Below are positions 37,108 to 47,126 of a stretch of 64,000 bases of DNA, one piece after another. The stretch comes from Humulus lupulus (Eukaryota; Streptophyta; Magnoliopsida; Rosales; Cannabaceae): NCBI RefSeq assembly GCF_963169125.1, contig NC_084794.1:113994358-114058357 (forward strand), in the 5' to 3' direction. The notes under the pieces are model-generated. The model was given only the letters and a program-made list of their open reading frames with translations, searched no databases and had not been told where the DNA came from. How positions within the stretch are numbered: position 1 is the first letter of the stretch; each line of letters starts with the position of its first letter. Made by a program: the position numbers and the translations under genes.

Positions 37108-37724
37108 TGTGACATGCTGCGTCATGACACATCTCTAGGGGGCCATTTTGTAGATATGAGCATGCCTTGGTCCTTGATCATTAGTCAAGTCTTGCACCAA
37201 GTAACCTCATGGGGAGGGGATGACACTTTTGTAATTATGCATATGTCTCCCAACAAAAATCATATATGTTCCTGGGAAGACTTCATTTCCTTAGAAAGCT
37301 CCTTAGGGGGAGGTGACCTGGTGACTTAAGGAAGCACCATGGCCACCAGCAGATAGGGGCTTAAGCTGTGTACTCCCTTGCCCTATCAAGGCCTTATATG
37401 AATAAAACGATGCTTTGCCATGTCCCATTGTGTATGCTTTCTTTACGGTCTATGTGTTGCTTGTTTGTTACCTTCGTTGGGCCATTGCGTGCCACTTGAC
37501 TGTGTTGTATGCTTTGATTGTTGTGTGGGATGTTGTCTTTGGATAGCTTGCCTCGTGCTTTCTCCCGCTTCATAATTTCCCTTACTTGTGTGAGACTTAT
37601 AACGTGGCTAACCATTGAGTTTGCTTGCCGCAAGTGGGAATTCTAGGCTGACTTGCTAGCTAAGAGCGCTAACAAGTGCCACACGTTCCATCCATTCGAG
37701 TATTGAAGATCGTGGCCCGTGACA
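37108..37724 (+). repeat. 5' LTR of the chromodomain element
   Basis: 617 bp, TGTGACATGC...CCCGTGACA. CTTATATGAATAAA at 37393-37406 holds TATA-like and AATAAA-like signals. The opposite-strand frame at 37394-37633 is non-coding and recurs in the other LTR. Confidence 0.93.
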
Positions 37725-37726
37725 GT

Positions 37727-37738
37727 TGGTATCAGAGC
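37727..37738 (+). promoter_or_regulatory. Primer-binding site of the chromodomain element
   Basis: TGGTATCAGAGC, a perfect 12-nt match to the complement of initiator tRNA-Met, 2 bp after the LTR. Confidence 0.93.
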
Positions 37739-37769
37739 TAAGTTTGAGAAAGCTTGGTGACCCTACAGG

Positions 37770-38900
37770 ATGGTGAGCAACACTCAAAGGATTGAAGCGC
37801 TGGAGAGGCGCGTTGGAGAGTTAGATGGCCTGGACGAAAGAGTCAGGGATCTTGGCTCTGTCAGGCTAGAACCGGAGACGACTAACGCACTAAACCACGT
37901 GGCTGTGTTGGAGTGGGATACGACCAATCTACTAGCCCACATAACGGAAATCGCGCGGAGGGAAAACCTTTCAAGCACGTCCAATAGTCCTCAGAGGGAG
38001 GAACGTATTGATGCAGTGGAATGAGCGGTGAAGGACCTACAAGAAGCATTAAATGACCTCGTAGAGAATTGTAGGGGGTCAGCTGAGGCAATGAAGGATG
38101 AAATGTTGGAGATGAACACCAAGCTGAACCTCACCATGAGGGCAGTTGGGAATCAGTCTGCAACTGGACCCATTGGCATGGAATAGGGGAGAGTAAAAGT
38201 TCCTGAGCCGAGGCCCTATGGTGGGGCTAGAGATGCGAAGGGCTTAGAGAACTTCCTCTTTGATATGGAGCATTACTTTAGAGCCGTGAGAGCTGAATCA
38301 GAGGATGGCAAGGTCGCCATGGAACCGATGTACTTGTCTGCAGATGCCAAAGTGTGGTGGAGGACAAAGTACGACGATATTCAGAACGGCAGATGCACCA
38401 TAACAACGTGGGAAGATCTGAAGAGAGAGTTGACGACACAGTTTCTCCTTGAAAATGTTGCCTACATAGCTCGACGCCAGTTGAGAGAGCTGAAGCACAC
38501 GGGAACAATCCGAGAATACGTGAAAAAATTCACTAGGTTGATGCTGGACATCAAATACATGTCCAAAGTGGACAAACTCTTCGTGCTTTTAGAAGGTCTT
38601 AAACCTTGGGCAAAGCAAGAGCTCGAGAGACAATGAGTGGCCGACCTAGCCACTGCTGAACGACTGACTGATTACTAATCAAGGAACATTCAATCCAAGA
38701 AGACCAATCCGTCAACTAGTGGAAGTAATGTTGGGAGTAAAAAATTTGGGAAGTCTTGGCAGAGCAAGGGTGGGGGAGGAGAGAAAAGGAGTGTGGAATC
38801 TAACTCTCCTAACAAAGGTAGTAACCCCCCGTTCAAGAAGCCTCTTACATGTTGGACTGTACCGGACCTCATAAGTCGACAGAGTGTCCTCACAGATCCA
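37770..38900 (+). pseudogene. Chromovirus gag, broken
   Basis: Gag builds the particle. The start ATG at 37770 lies 45 bp after the LTR. The N-terminus is coiled-coil-like (RIEALERRVGELD). In-frame stops occur at 38022 and 38184. The retrotransposon gag domain at 38265-38636 includes SADAKVWWRTKYDDI and TTWEDLKREL, ending GLKPWAKQELERQ before another stop. A zinc knuckle (TGPHKSTEC after a CW.C start, about 38850-38893) is visible only if a one-base frame change inside it is allowed. Residue order and spacing fit chromovirus gag. Confidence 0.9.
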
Positions 38901-39600
38901 AGATGAGTGCCCTCCAGGCGACATTTGCTCAAGGAGAATAGACCAACGAAGAGGAGGAGGAGGAGTATACGCACATGGGTGCCCTCCGGATGCTGAATGC
39001 TCTCAAGAAACACGGTGCAGAAGTGAAGAAGACCCCCGAAAAGAGACTAATGTATGTGGACGCCGCTCTAAACGGTAAGATGGCCGGAAGTGTGATGATC
39101 GACACTTCATTTCAGAGATCGAAGCTAAACGTTTGCGACTGAAATGGGAGAAGGACCATGGCCACATGAAAGCGGTTAACTTAGAAGCCTTGGCCACAAC
39201 CAGCGTGGCCAAAAAGGTGAACATGAAGATCGACTCATGGGAGGGGCAGACTGACTTGGTGGTCGTGCGAATGGACGACTTTGATGTGATATTGGGTATG
39301 GACTTCCTTATAAAAAAGGGAGTCATTCCCATCCCAGCTACGGGAAGCTTACTCATAATGGGGGAGACACCTGCAGTGGTGCCTGCTAAAGTAGAGCAGC
39401 CCCCAGAAACCAAGTTGCTGTCAGCCTTACAATTGAAGAAGGGCGTGAGAAGACAAGATCCCACATATATTATCCTACCCACAATATACGAGGATACGGT
39501 GGATGAAGTCATCCCACCAAAAGTTCGAATGGCCTTGAAGAAGTATGGTGATGTTATGCCGGATCAACTCCCCAGAGCCTTACCACCTAGAAGAGGGATT
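38900..39600 (+). pseudogene. Chromovirus aspartic protease, broken
   Basis: The active-site word reads VMIDTS at about 39092-39109, where most relatives have D-T/S-G, so the Gly is lost or shifted. A frame change separates it from the second half (39133 on), which keeps [16 protein letters not shown], the usual flap-to-C-terminal signature. The frame then continues through a linker into RT without a stop until 39871. Shadow frames on the minus strand cover most of it. Confidence 0.82.
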
Positions 39601-40950
39601 GATCACCAGATTGAGCTGGTACTGGGAGCCAAACCACTTGCAAAGGCGACCTATAGGATGGTACCCCCTGAACTAGCAGAACTGAGGAAGCAGTTGAAGG
39701 ATTTACTAGAGGCAGGCTTCATCATACCATCGAAGGCACCATATGGTGCACCCGTGCTATTTCAGAAAAAGCACGACTGGAGCTTGAGACTATGTATTGA
39801 TTATCGGGCTCTCAATAAGGTGACAGTGCGTAATACGTACCCCATCCCCTTGATCGCCAACTTATTCGACTAGTTGAGTGGAGCAAAATTCCTTACGAAA
39901 CTGGACTTGAGATCAGGCTACTATCAAGTGCGGATAGCAGAAGGGGATGAGCCGAAGACAACGTATGTGACTCGATATGGAGCATACGAGTTCCGAGTCA
40001 TGCCGTTTGGGTTGACAAACGCACCAGCCACATTCTGTACATTGATGAACCAAGTTTTCCAGGAATACCTAGACAAGTCCGTGGTAGTCTACTTAGATGA
40101 CATTGTGGTCTATAGCTCCACAATAGAAGAACATCAATGACACTTATCTCAAGTGTTTCAGAAATTGAGAGAGAACCAACTCTATGCAAAGCGAGAGAAG
40201 TGCTCCTTCGCACAAGAGGGAATCAAGTTCCTAGGCCACATAGTAGAATGTGGTCAGATCCGCATGGATCTAGAGAAGGTGTGGGCCATTCAAGAATGGA
40301 AGGCCCCTGCCAATTTGAAGGAATTACGCTCTTTCCTTGGTTTAGCCAACTATTATCGAAGATTTCTGGAGGGCTATTCAAGAAGAGCGACACCCTTGGC
40401 CGAGTTTTTGAAGAAGGGTGTAACTTGGACATGGACCGATAAGTGTGTCGAAGCATTTAAGAGTCTAAAGGAAGCCATGATGCGAGATCCTGTCCTCGCC
40501 TTACCAGATGTTAGTAGACCCTTCGAAGTACAGACAGACGCGTTTGATTATGCTTTGGGAGGGGTGCTTTTACAAGAGGGCCACCCCGTAGCTTATGAAA
40601 GTCGCAAACTCACGGAGGTGGAGAGGCGGTACACTGCACAAGAGAAGGATCTTCTCGCAGTAATTAATTGTCTATGAGTGTGTAGGCACTACTTGTTGGG
40701 GCGAAGTTTGTGGTGAAAACAGATAATCCCGCGGTGAGTCATTTCCTCACCCAGCCAAAGCTTACCCCTAAACAAGCACGATGGCAGGAGTTCATAGCAA
40801 AATTTAACTTTCACTTCAAACACAAGGCGAGCCATCTAAACTAGGCAGCTGATGCCCTGAGTCGCAAAGCTGAGTTAGCGGCTCTAAAATTTCTAGCAAA
40901 TATGTCAGCTAGCATGGTGACCACTCCACTCTGAGAGCGCATTAAGGAGA
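39600..40950 (+). pseudogene. Chromovirus reverse transcriptase and RNase H, three stops
   Basis: RT blocks in one frame: [54 protein letters not shown] and the catalytic YLDDIVVYS (about 40090-40116). FLGHIVECGQI and SFLGLANYYRRF follow. RNase H starts with FEVQTDAFDYALGGVL, with active-site Asp in TDAF, and YTAQEKDLLAVINCL. In-frame stops are at 39871, 40138 and 40675, after which the frame changes; the remaining RNase H and tether (ADALSRKAELAAL-like, 40850-40880) are in another frame. The stops are isolated single-base changes in otherwise well-kept sequence. Confidence 0.92.
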
Positions 40951-40955
40951 ACCTG

Positions 40956-42053
40956 GTGAAAGACCCGGTGGTGAAGACCATCATGAATCTCACAAAAGAG
41001 GGGAAGGCTCGCCAATTTTGGGTAGAAGACGATCTTTTGTGGGCCAAGGGTGGCCACTTATATGTTCCAAAGGCGAGAGATTTGCAGAGGACACTAATGA
41101 GTGAGTGTCACAACACCTTGTGGGTGGGTCATCCAGGGTGGCAGAGAACTCATGCCCTATTGAAGCAGGGGTACTACTGGCCACAAATGTGCAACGATAT
41201 TGTGGAGTACACCAAGACCTGTCTCACCTGCCAGCAAGACAAAGTAGTGAGACACAAGACGCCAGGGTTGTTGGAACCTTTGTTAGTCCCAAGCCGACCA
41301 TGGGAGAGTGTGTCGCTTGACTTCATTACTAGTTTACCGAAGACGGGAGACTTGAGTGCGATCTTGGCGATCATGGACAGATTTTCAAAGTATGCAACCT
41401 TCGTACCAGTGTCGAAATATTGCTCGGCAGAAGAGACAATGAGACTTTTCTTCAAGTATGCAGTTAAGTATTGGGGGGTACCCCAAAAGATAGTTAGTGA
41501 CCGTGATGGAAGATTCACAGGGACCTTTTGGTCCGAGTTATTCAACCTTTTGGGGTCATAACTAAATATTTCCTCGAGCTACCATCCTCAGACAGACGGA
41601 CAAATTGAAAGATTCAATGGGATGCTGGAAGAGTATTTGCGGCATTTCGTCAGTGCCAACCAAAAGAATTGGCCGCGGCTACTAGACATCGCTCAATTTT
41701 GTTTCAACTCTCAGAAGAGTTCTTCGTCAAACAAGAGCGCTTTTGAAGTTGTTAACGGTCTGCAACCGCTGTTACCCTACACAGTGGATGAGTATTGGGG
41801 AAGAAATTCAAGAGCCTTTAATTTCATGAAAGACTGGAAGAAAACCACTGAGATTGCCCAAGCCTATCTGGAGAAGGCATCAAAGAGAATGAAGAAGTGG
41901 ACAGATCAGAAGAGGCGACCGCTGGAATTCAAAGCAGGCGACTTAGTGATGATCAAGCTAAGGCCCAAACAACTGAGATTCCGGGGAATAAGGACATCAG
42001 ACTCATCTGCAAATACAAGGGTCCTGTTCCAATCATCTCGAAAATGGGCCTGA
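40956..42053 (+). pseudogene. Chromovirus integrase, one stop
   Basis: The zinc-binding HHCC region (CHNTLWVGHPGW..H, then CLTCQQDK) lies at 41105-41240. The catalytic core has all three acidic residues: Asp in IMDRFSKYATF (about 41372), Asp in IVSDRDGRF (41490), and Glu in GQIERFNGMLEEY (41600). A stop at about 41559 falls between the second and third. The C-terminal domain (GDLVMIKLRPKQLRF) ends at about 42000, where the frame shifts. Apart from the stop and shift, this is the most intact integrase in the window. Confidence 0.92.
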
Positions 42054-42391
42054 CCTCCTACAAAGTCAGCTTACCAGACTGGATGAAGATACACCCGGTC
42101 TTGCACGTCAGCAACCTCAAGCCATATCATGAAGATCCAGAAGATCCAGCGCGCAACCAGTCTACCAAAGAAGGAGTCAGCGTCAAGCCACGAAGCAACA
42201 GACAACTTGAAGAAATCCTAGCAGAGAGGACCGTGGTCGTGGACAGAAAAAAGAAGAAAGAGTTTCTGGTGAAGTGGAAAGGGCTCGGAGATGAAGAAAT
42301 TTGCTGGGAAAGGGCGAAGGACTTGGACAAGCAAACGCAGAAGATTGAAGATCAGCAAGGGGCAGGTTCGTCAAGGACGCCAAAGGATTAA
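42000..42391 (+). pseudogene. Integrase end with canonical chromodomain
   Basis: In the shifted frame: integrase end (FPIISKMGLTSYKVSLP-like), HPVLHVSNLKPYHEDPED, then a chromodomain at about 42205-42345 (EEILAERTVVVDRKKKKE, FLVKWKGLGDEEICWERAKDL) and a short tail to 42391. Chromodomains read methylated histone H3 and steer chromoviruses to heterochromatin. The aromatic and Trp residues of the fold (FLVKWKG, CWE) are kept. Its presence fits insertion into a nest of silent LTRs. Confidence 0.9.
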
Positions 42392-42402
42392 GTGGGGGAG
42401 AG
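42391..42402 (+). promoter_or_regulatory. Polypurine tract of the chromodomain element
   Basis: AGTGGGGGAGAG directly before the 3' LTR start TGTGACATG. Confidence 0.9.
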
Positions 42403-43020
42403 TGTGACATGCTGCATCATGACACATCTCCAGGGGGCCATTTTGTAGATATGAGCATGCCTTGGTGCTTGATCATTAGTCAAGTCTTGCACCAAGTAAC
42501 CTCATGGGGAGGGGATGGCACTTTTGTAATTATGCATATGTCTCCTAGACAAAAATCATATATGTTCCTGGGAAGACTTCATTTCCTTAGAAAGCTCCTT
42601 AGGTGGAGGTGACCTGGTGACTTAAGGAAGAACCATGGCCACCAGCAGATAGGGGCTTAAGCTGTGTACTCCCTTGCCCTATCAAGGCCTTATATGAATA
42701 AAACGATGCTTTTCCATGTCCCATTGTGTATGCTTTCTTTACGGTCTATGTGTTGCTTGTTTGTTACCTTCGTTGGGCCATTGCGTGCCACTTGATTGTG
42801 TTGTATGCTCTGATTGTTGTGTGGGATGTTGTCTCTGGATAGCTTGCCTCGTGCTTGCTCCCACTTCATAATTGCCCTTACTTGTGTGAGACTTGTAACG
42901 TGGCTAACCATTGAGTTTGCTTGCCGCAGGTGTGAATTCTAGGCTAACTTGCTAGCTAAGAGCGCTAACAAGTGTCGCACGTTCCATCCTTTAGAGTATT
43001 GAAGTTGGCGGCCCGTGACA
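42403..43020 (+). repeat. 3' LTR of the chromodomain element
   Basis: 618 bp, same ends as 37108-37724. Most differences are transitions. It is followed by the target copy CGGCA. Confidence 0.93.
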
Positions 43021-44114
43021 CGGCACGCCTCCCAGGCAGAGAGCCCTCTGCCTGGGCTTCAGGGAGCGGGCCGCGACTTGCCCCCCTAGAGTCATAGTGT
43101 GCCCCCAGGCAAAACCTTCCTAGTAATGGGTTCACACAGGTTGCGACTTGCTAGAACAAGGTCGCGATCCAACCTCGAACCCAGCAATCTTCTACATTTT
43201 TTCCCATTTAAAATCCTCCAAAAACCTATCCAAACATATTCAAATCTCAAAATCAAAGTTATCAACACATCCCAATGGCCCAAAACCATTAAATCTCAAG
43301 CCTCGAACAACCAAAAAACTCATAAAGACATAAAATCCAATCCAAGCATAAAAACTCGAAAACTTAAAACTTGGATTACCTCTGATTGAGTCATTTCCCA
43401 ATTAAATCCTCCAGCTAATAAGCTTCTAATTTTCCCTAGAATCGCTATGACTTGATCCTTGCTTGATTCCGAGTCCTAAAACTTGAGTTTCCTTCGAAAA
43501 TGCGAGCAACGTCAAAAAGGGATAACAGGAGAGAGAGAGAATGTACTGAACGCTCTTTTTTTTCTGACAGGTTACTTCGAGCTTAAGTAACCTCAAGCAA
43601 ATCATAATGCTCGGGTCCCAAAAACGCCCTCGGGGTGAAATAGTCAAAATTCCCTGAATTCCCTTCTGCTCTCACTAAGACCAAATATATCATCAAATAA
43701 TAATTCTCATTACCAAATATCATGTTAATGTGCTAAATACCCAATATACCCCTTGACTCACTCCGAGTCAAGTATGGGTCCCGTTGTGACTTTCCCATTA
43801 GCTTGCTCCCTAGGATCGTCTCGTGCCGAGTAACCCAAACATATCCACACAGTAATGTAGTACCACACACATACCACATATATGCCCAATATACCCATAA
43901 CGAGCCAAATTACGAAAATTACCCAATTATTCATAAATAAGCCCACATGCATATTTAATACACCAAAACATGCATATCAAGTCATATTATATTATAACTC
44001 ACATAATCACATAATGATGCACATATATATCACATAATCATAGAATTCCATAATTTTCCATCAAGGCCCCCTAATCAAGGCCCTAAGCCTTATTAGGAAA
44101 TTTGGGATTTTACA

Positions 44115-44620
44115 ATAATCATTGATTTGTACTTGCCTGGATGCATGAATTGGGTTATTACTGCTAGGCATGCTTATTATGATTTGGTGACATGTTATTA
44201 ACAACTTATGAGCATGTTTGAGTTTTCTTTCTGAGCCTCGGCTCACAGGTGCTATGTGGTGCAGGCAAAGGTAAAAGAAAGCTGGACCATCCTTGAGTTG
44301 GAGAGCTTAGGTGACGATGTGTACATATGCAGCTGTTCGACCACCATGGCCGAGGTTTAAAGAGGAACTAAGGTTAAACCCTATTTTGCTGCTTAGGTCG
44401 GCTAGTTGTAAATCTTTTATTGTAATTAACCTTTTAAAATTATTTTGGGATCCCAATGTATACAGGACACATTTTAGTGAAACGTTTGTATCCTTGTCCA
44501 AAAAATTTAACACTACACCATTAATCACATTTAGTTACACAATTATGGCCAAATCGTTTAACAAGTTTAGCACTATTTAAAATACACAGTGTAACGGTCC
44601 CTAGGTAGTAGGGCGTTGCA
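44115..44620 (+). repeat. Tail of a plus-strand gypsy LTR
   Basis: The last ~506 bp of the LTR, matching in reverse complement 35455-35960. It starts abruptly at 44115, directly abutting the head of the minus-strand LTR with no intervening sequence, and ends GGGCGTTGCA beside the TATAT duplication. Confidence 0.85.
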
Positions 44621-44828
44621 TATATTTAGTGAGTACTTTATTGTAACCATAAAGTTTCCATTGATATAATCTTTACATACAAATTTATCCTCTATTAATG
44701 ATTCATAATTAAGTGGGATTAAAATTACTGTTTAACCCTTTTAATTGTATATACAATAATTCATTCATTCATTCATTTCTTTAAAACCATTGTCAACTAT
44801 AATTGCTTTAAGGGAACAATTCCCAACA
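44621..44828 (-). repeat. Copia-2 3' LTR, proximal part, with internal deletion
   Basis: It begins with the TATAT copy and matches 59026-59150, then jumps directly to sequence matching 59796-59879. About 645 bp present in the 5' LTR are missing. It ends ..CCCAACA at 44828 beside the polypurine tract. Confidence 0.88.
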
Positions 44829-44840
44829 ATCTCCCACTTG
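44829..44840 (-). promoter_or_regulatory. Polypurine tract of copia-2
   Basis: Minus-strand CAAGTGGGAGAT directly before the LTR start TGTTGGG. Confidence 0.88.
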
Positions 44841-45480
44841 CTTAGCCCCATGCTTCTTACATGACCCTGAAAACATTTAATGGATAAAGTCTTTGTGAAC
44901 AGATCTGGAAGATTATCTTCAGAGGCAATGTTCAAGAAAGTAATATCTCCTCAGTTGACTATCTCTTGAATCAAGTGATATTTCCTCTCGATGTGTTTTC
45001 CCCTCTTTTGACTTCTGGGTTCCTTTGAATTAGCTATTGTCCCACTATTATCATAGTACAAAACAAGTTGCTGATCCATGCATGAAACAACTTCTAGATC
45101 AATATAGAACTTCTTGAGCCACATAGCCTCTTTAGTTACTTCACTAGCTGCTATGTATTCGGCTTCAATGGTAAAGTCTGCACTGCTAGATTGTTTAATA
45201 CTTCTCCAAACTACAGCACCTCCTCCAAGTGTGAAAACTAATCCAGATGTCGACTTTCGACTATCTTTGTCTGATTGAAAATCACAATCAGTATATCCAG
45301 TAGGGTTCAAGTCTCCACATGAATACACAAGCATGTAATCTCTAGTATATCTGAGATACTTGAGAATATTCTTTACTATTGTCCAATGACTCAATCCAGG
45401 ATTGGATTGATAACGGCTAAGTATCCCTACTACATAACAGATGTTAGGTCTGGTGCATAGCATTGCATACATTAGATTGC
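44841..45480 (-). pseudogene. Copia-2 RNase H domain
   Basis: Open on the minus strand over 44951-45472. The start MYAMLCTRPNICYVVG..LSRYQ is the conserved region leading into copia RNase H. Active-site acids are visible in PTGYTDCDFQ, TIEAEYIAASEV and LYYDNSGTIANS. The tail HIERKYHLIQEIVN is followed by a stop before the polypurine tract. It is one of the better kept domains here, but its reading frame is separated by a stop from RT. Confidence 0.9.
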
Positions 45481-46640
45481 ATACTGCAGAGGCATAGGGA
45501 TACTGTCTGATGTCCTCCTATTCCTGAGGTGTTCGTGTACATTGTTCTTTAGATAATTTAACTCCTGACCGAGTAGGCATAGTGCCTTTCTTGGAGTTTT
45601 TTCAGCCAAATCATTATATCACTTTATCAAGATAAGTTGCTTGAGACAGCGCCAAAACTTTGTTCTTTCGATCTCTACATATCTGAATTCAAAAACATAT
45701 TTGGCTTATCCCAAATCCTACATTTGGAATTTCTCAGCTAACAATTTCTTTACTTTTGATAATGTTTCTATGTCATTCCCCATGAGTAGAATATCATCAA
45801 CGTAAAGAATGAGGAATACCACAATCTTATCTTTGATTTGTTTGTAAACACAAGGTTCATCAATGTTTCGTTCAAAACCAAATGTTTTGATTTTTTCATC
45901 AAATCTAAGATTCCAAGATCTCAAAGCTTGTTTAAGTCCATAAATAGACTTAAGAAGCTAGCAAACTTTTTTCTCCTGACCTTTAACTCCGAACCCTTCT
46001 CGTTGAGACATGTAAATGGTTTTTTCAAGATAGCCATTCAGAAAGTTGTTTTAACGTCCATTTGCCAAATCTCATAATCCATGCAAGCAGCTATGGATAA
46101 GAGTATGTGGATGGCCATATGTGAAAAAGTTTCTTCATAATCAACTCCTACTTTCTGTGTGTAGCCTTTTTCCACTAGCCTTGCTTTGAAAGTCTCTACT
46201 TTCCCATTTGCTACTCTCTTCTTCTTGAATATCCAAATGCACCCAATAGGTTAAACATTTTCAGGTGGATCTTCAAGAGTCTAGACAGAATTGGAATATA
46301 TCAATTCCATTTCAAGGTCCATGGCATTTAGCAATTCTTCTTTGTCAGAATCTTCCATTGCATCTTTATATGTCAATGGATCATCTTTGTTTGTGTCAGA
46401 CACAAGCATCTGAACTTCATTTTCATAGCGTACTGGTTGTTTACCAACCATCCCACTACGACGAAGCTCTCTATTGTTCTGACTAGAACTAGCGATATCC
46501 TCTGGCCATTTTTCATTTTTCACTGCTGGTGATTGGTCTTGTTTACTTGAAACCATATCCTCAAGTACGACTTTACTTTGACGTTTGTGGTTATTTATAT
46601 AGTCATGCTCCAAAAAAGTAGCATTTGTAGATGCAAACGT
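45481..46640 (-). pseudogene. Copia-2 reverse transcriptase and linker, broken
   Basis: The catalytic block FLILYVDDILLMGND lies at about 45775-45815 (YVDD intact), with LRFDEKIKTFGF upstream. The N-terminal RT is interrupted by stops (45925-46250). The linker at 46281-46613 contains the RRSGM motif and an acidic stretch (DPLTYKDAMEDSDKEE) that precedes copia RT. Plus-strand frames here are shadows. Confidence 0.85.
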
Positions 46641-47126
46641 TTTGTTATCCTAAAAACAAGCACACTTCAGTGCGTGATTCCAACTTCCCAGTCTTTCCTT
46701 TAAGCACATGTGCAAGACAACCCCATATACGGAAATGGCGTAAACTAGGTTTAGTACCATTCCATAAATCTAATGGTGTTTTCTTAATAGACTTAGATGG
46801 AACAACATTGAGTATGTATAGAGCACATTTTATTGCATAACCCCAGAATGTCAAAGGCAATGATGAGAAACAAATCATCGATCTAACCATATCCAATAAG
46901 GTTCTGTTTCGCCTTTCTGAAACACCATTTTGTTGTGGCATTCTAGGTGCAGTGAGTTGGGATTGAATTCCATGCTCACGCAAATGGTCCTCAAATTCAT
47001 AATCTAAGGACTCTCCACCTCGATCTGATTGAAATACTTTTAGTGATTTACCTAATTTCTTTTCAGCTTCTGCTCGGACTTCTTTAAACTGAACATAGGT
47101 TTCAGATTTCCTTTGCATTAAGTATG
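46641..47126 (-). pseudogene. Copia-2 integrase, C-terminal half
   Basis: Minus-strand open frame with VFQSDRGGESLDYEFEDHL (second catalytic Asp) and APRMPQQNGVSERRNRT (catalytic Glu), then the usual ICFSSLPLTFWGYA and KTPLDLWNGTKPS. The upstream half lies at 54455-54600 beyond the nested LTR, which entered between FIDDYSR..Y and YLMQRKSE. The N-terminal residues of the open frame at 47127-47139 come from the inserted LTR. Confidence 0.9.

Larger units (their letters stand above)
37108..43020 (+). mobile_element. Chromodomain-bearing Ty3/gypsy element, 5.9 kb, recently degraded
   Basis: The best preserved element in the window. It has LTRs of 617/618 bp (37108-37724, 42403-43020) with about 25-30 differences by eye (4-5%), a perfect 12-nt initiator-tRNA primer site, gag, PR, RT, RNase H, integrase, a C-terminal canonical chromodomain and a polypurine tract. 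Target duplication is CGGCG/CGGCA. The chromodomain places it among chromoviruses; size and LTR length fit Galadriel- or Reina-like lineages, but I cannot decide which. At least six in-frame stops and three frame changes make it non-autonomous. It sits in the GC-rich zone of the LTR at 35455-44114. Confidence 0.93.
35455..44114 (-). repeat. Complete minus-strand gypsy LTR, split by a chromovirus
   Basis: The plus-strand left edge is TGTAACGCCC at 35455 and the right edge ..GGGATTTTACA at 44114. Subtracting 37108-43020 and one target copy leaves about 2.7 kb. It belongs to the same family as 22046-22403 and 44115-44620 but in opposite orientation. Parts: 35455-37107 (tail, tandem repeats, GC-rich zone) and 43026-44114 (start of the transcribed part, promoter, head with GATCGTCTCGTG at 43814-43825). 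An 11-bp perfect hairpin is at 43031-43056. No gene. Confidence 0.85.
22046..44620 (+). mobile_element. Composite gypsy LTR insertion in the copia-2 3' LTR
   Basis: The left edge TGTAACGTCCC and right edge GGGCGTTGCA are gypsy LTR ends, flanked by a perfect TATAT duplication (22041-22045, 44621-44625). The uninterrupted 5' LTR of copia-2 has a single TATAT at this point, which confirms the insertion. Inside are only the first 358 bp (22046-22403) and last ~506 bp (44115-44620) of a plus-strand LTR. Between them lie copia-1, an inverted copia-2 LTR piece and a full minus-strand LTR of the same family. A simple solo LTR cannot explain this; a later rearrangement is needed. Confidence 0.8.

Noticed and set aside
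41105..41545. Alternative frames over the chromovirus integrase
   Set aside because: The frame with HHCC, DRFSK, SDRDG and QIERFN motifs is clearly the real one.
22046..44620. A single full-length gypsy element with two LTRs
   Set aside because: Only the head and tail of a plus-strand LTR are present and no matching gag-pol lies between them; the large LTR inside is in the opposite orientation.
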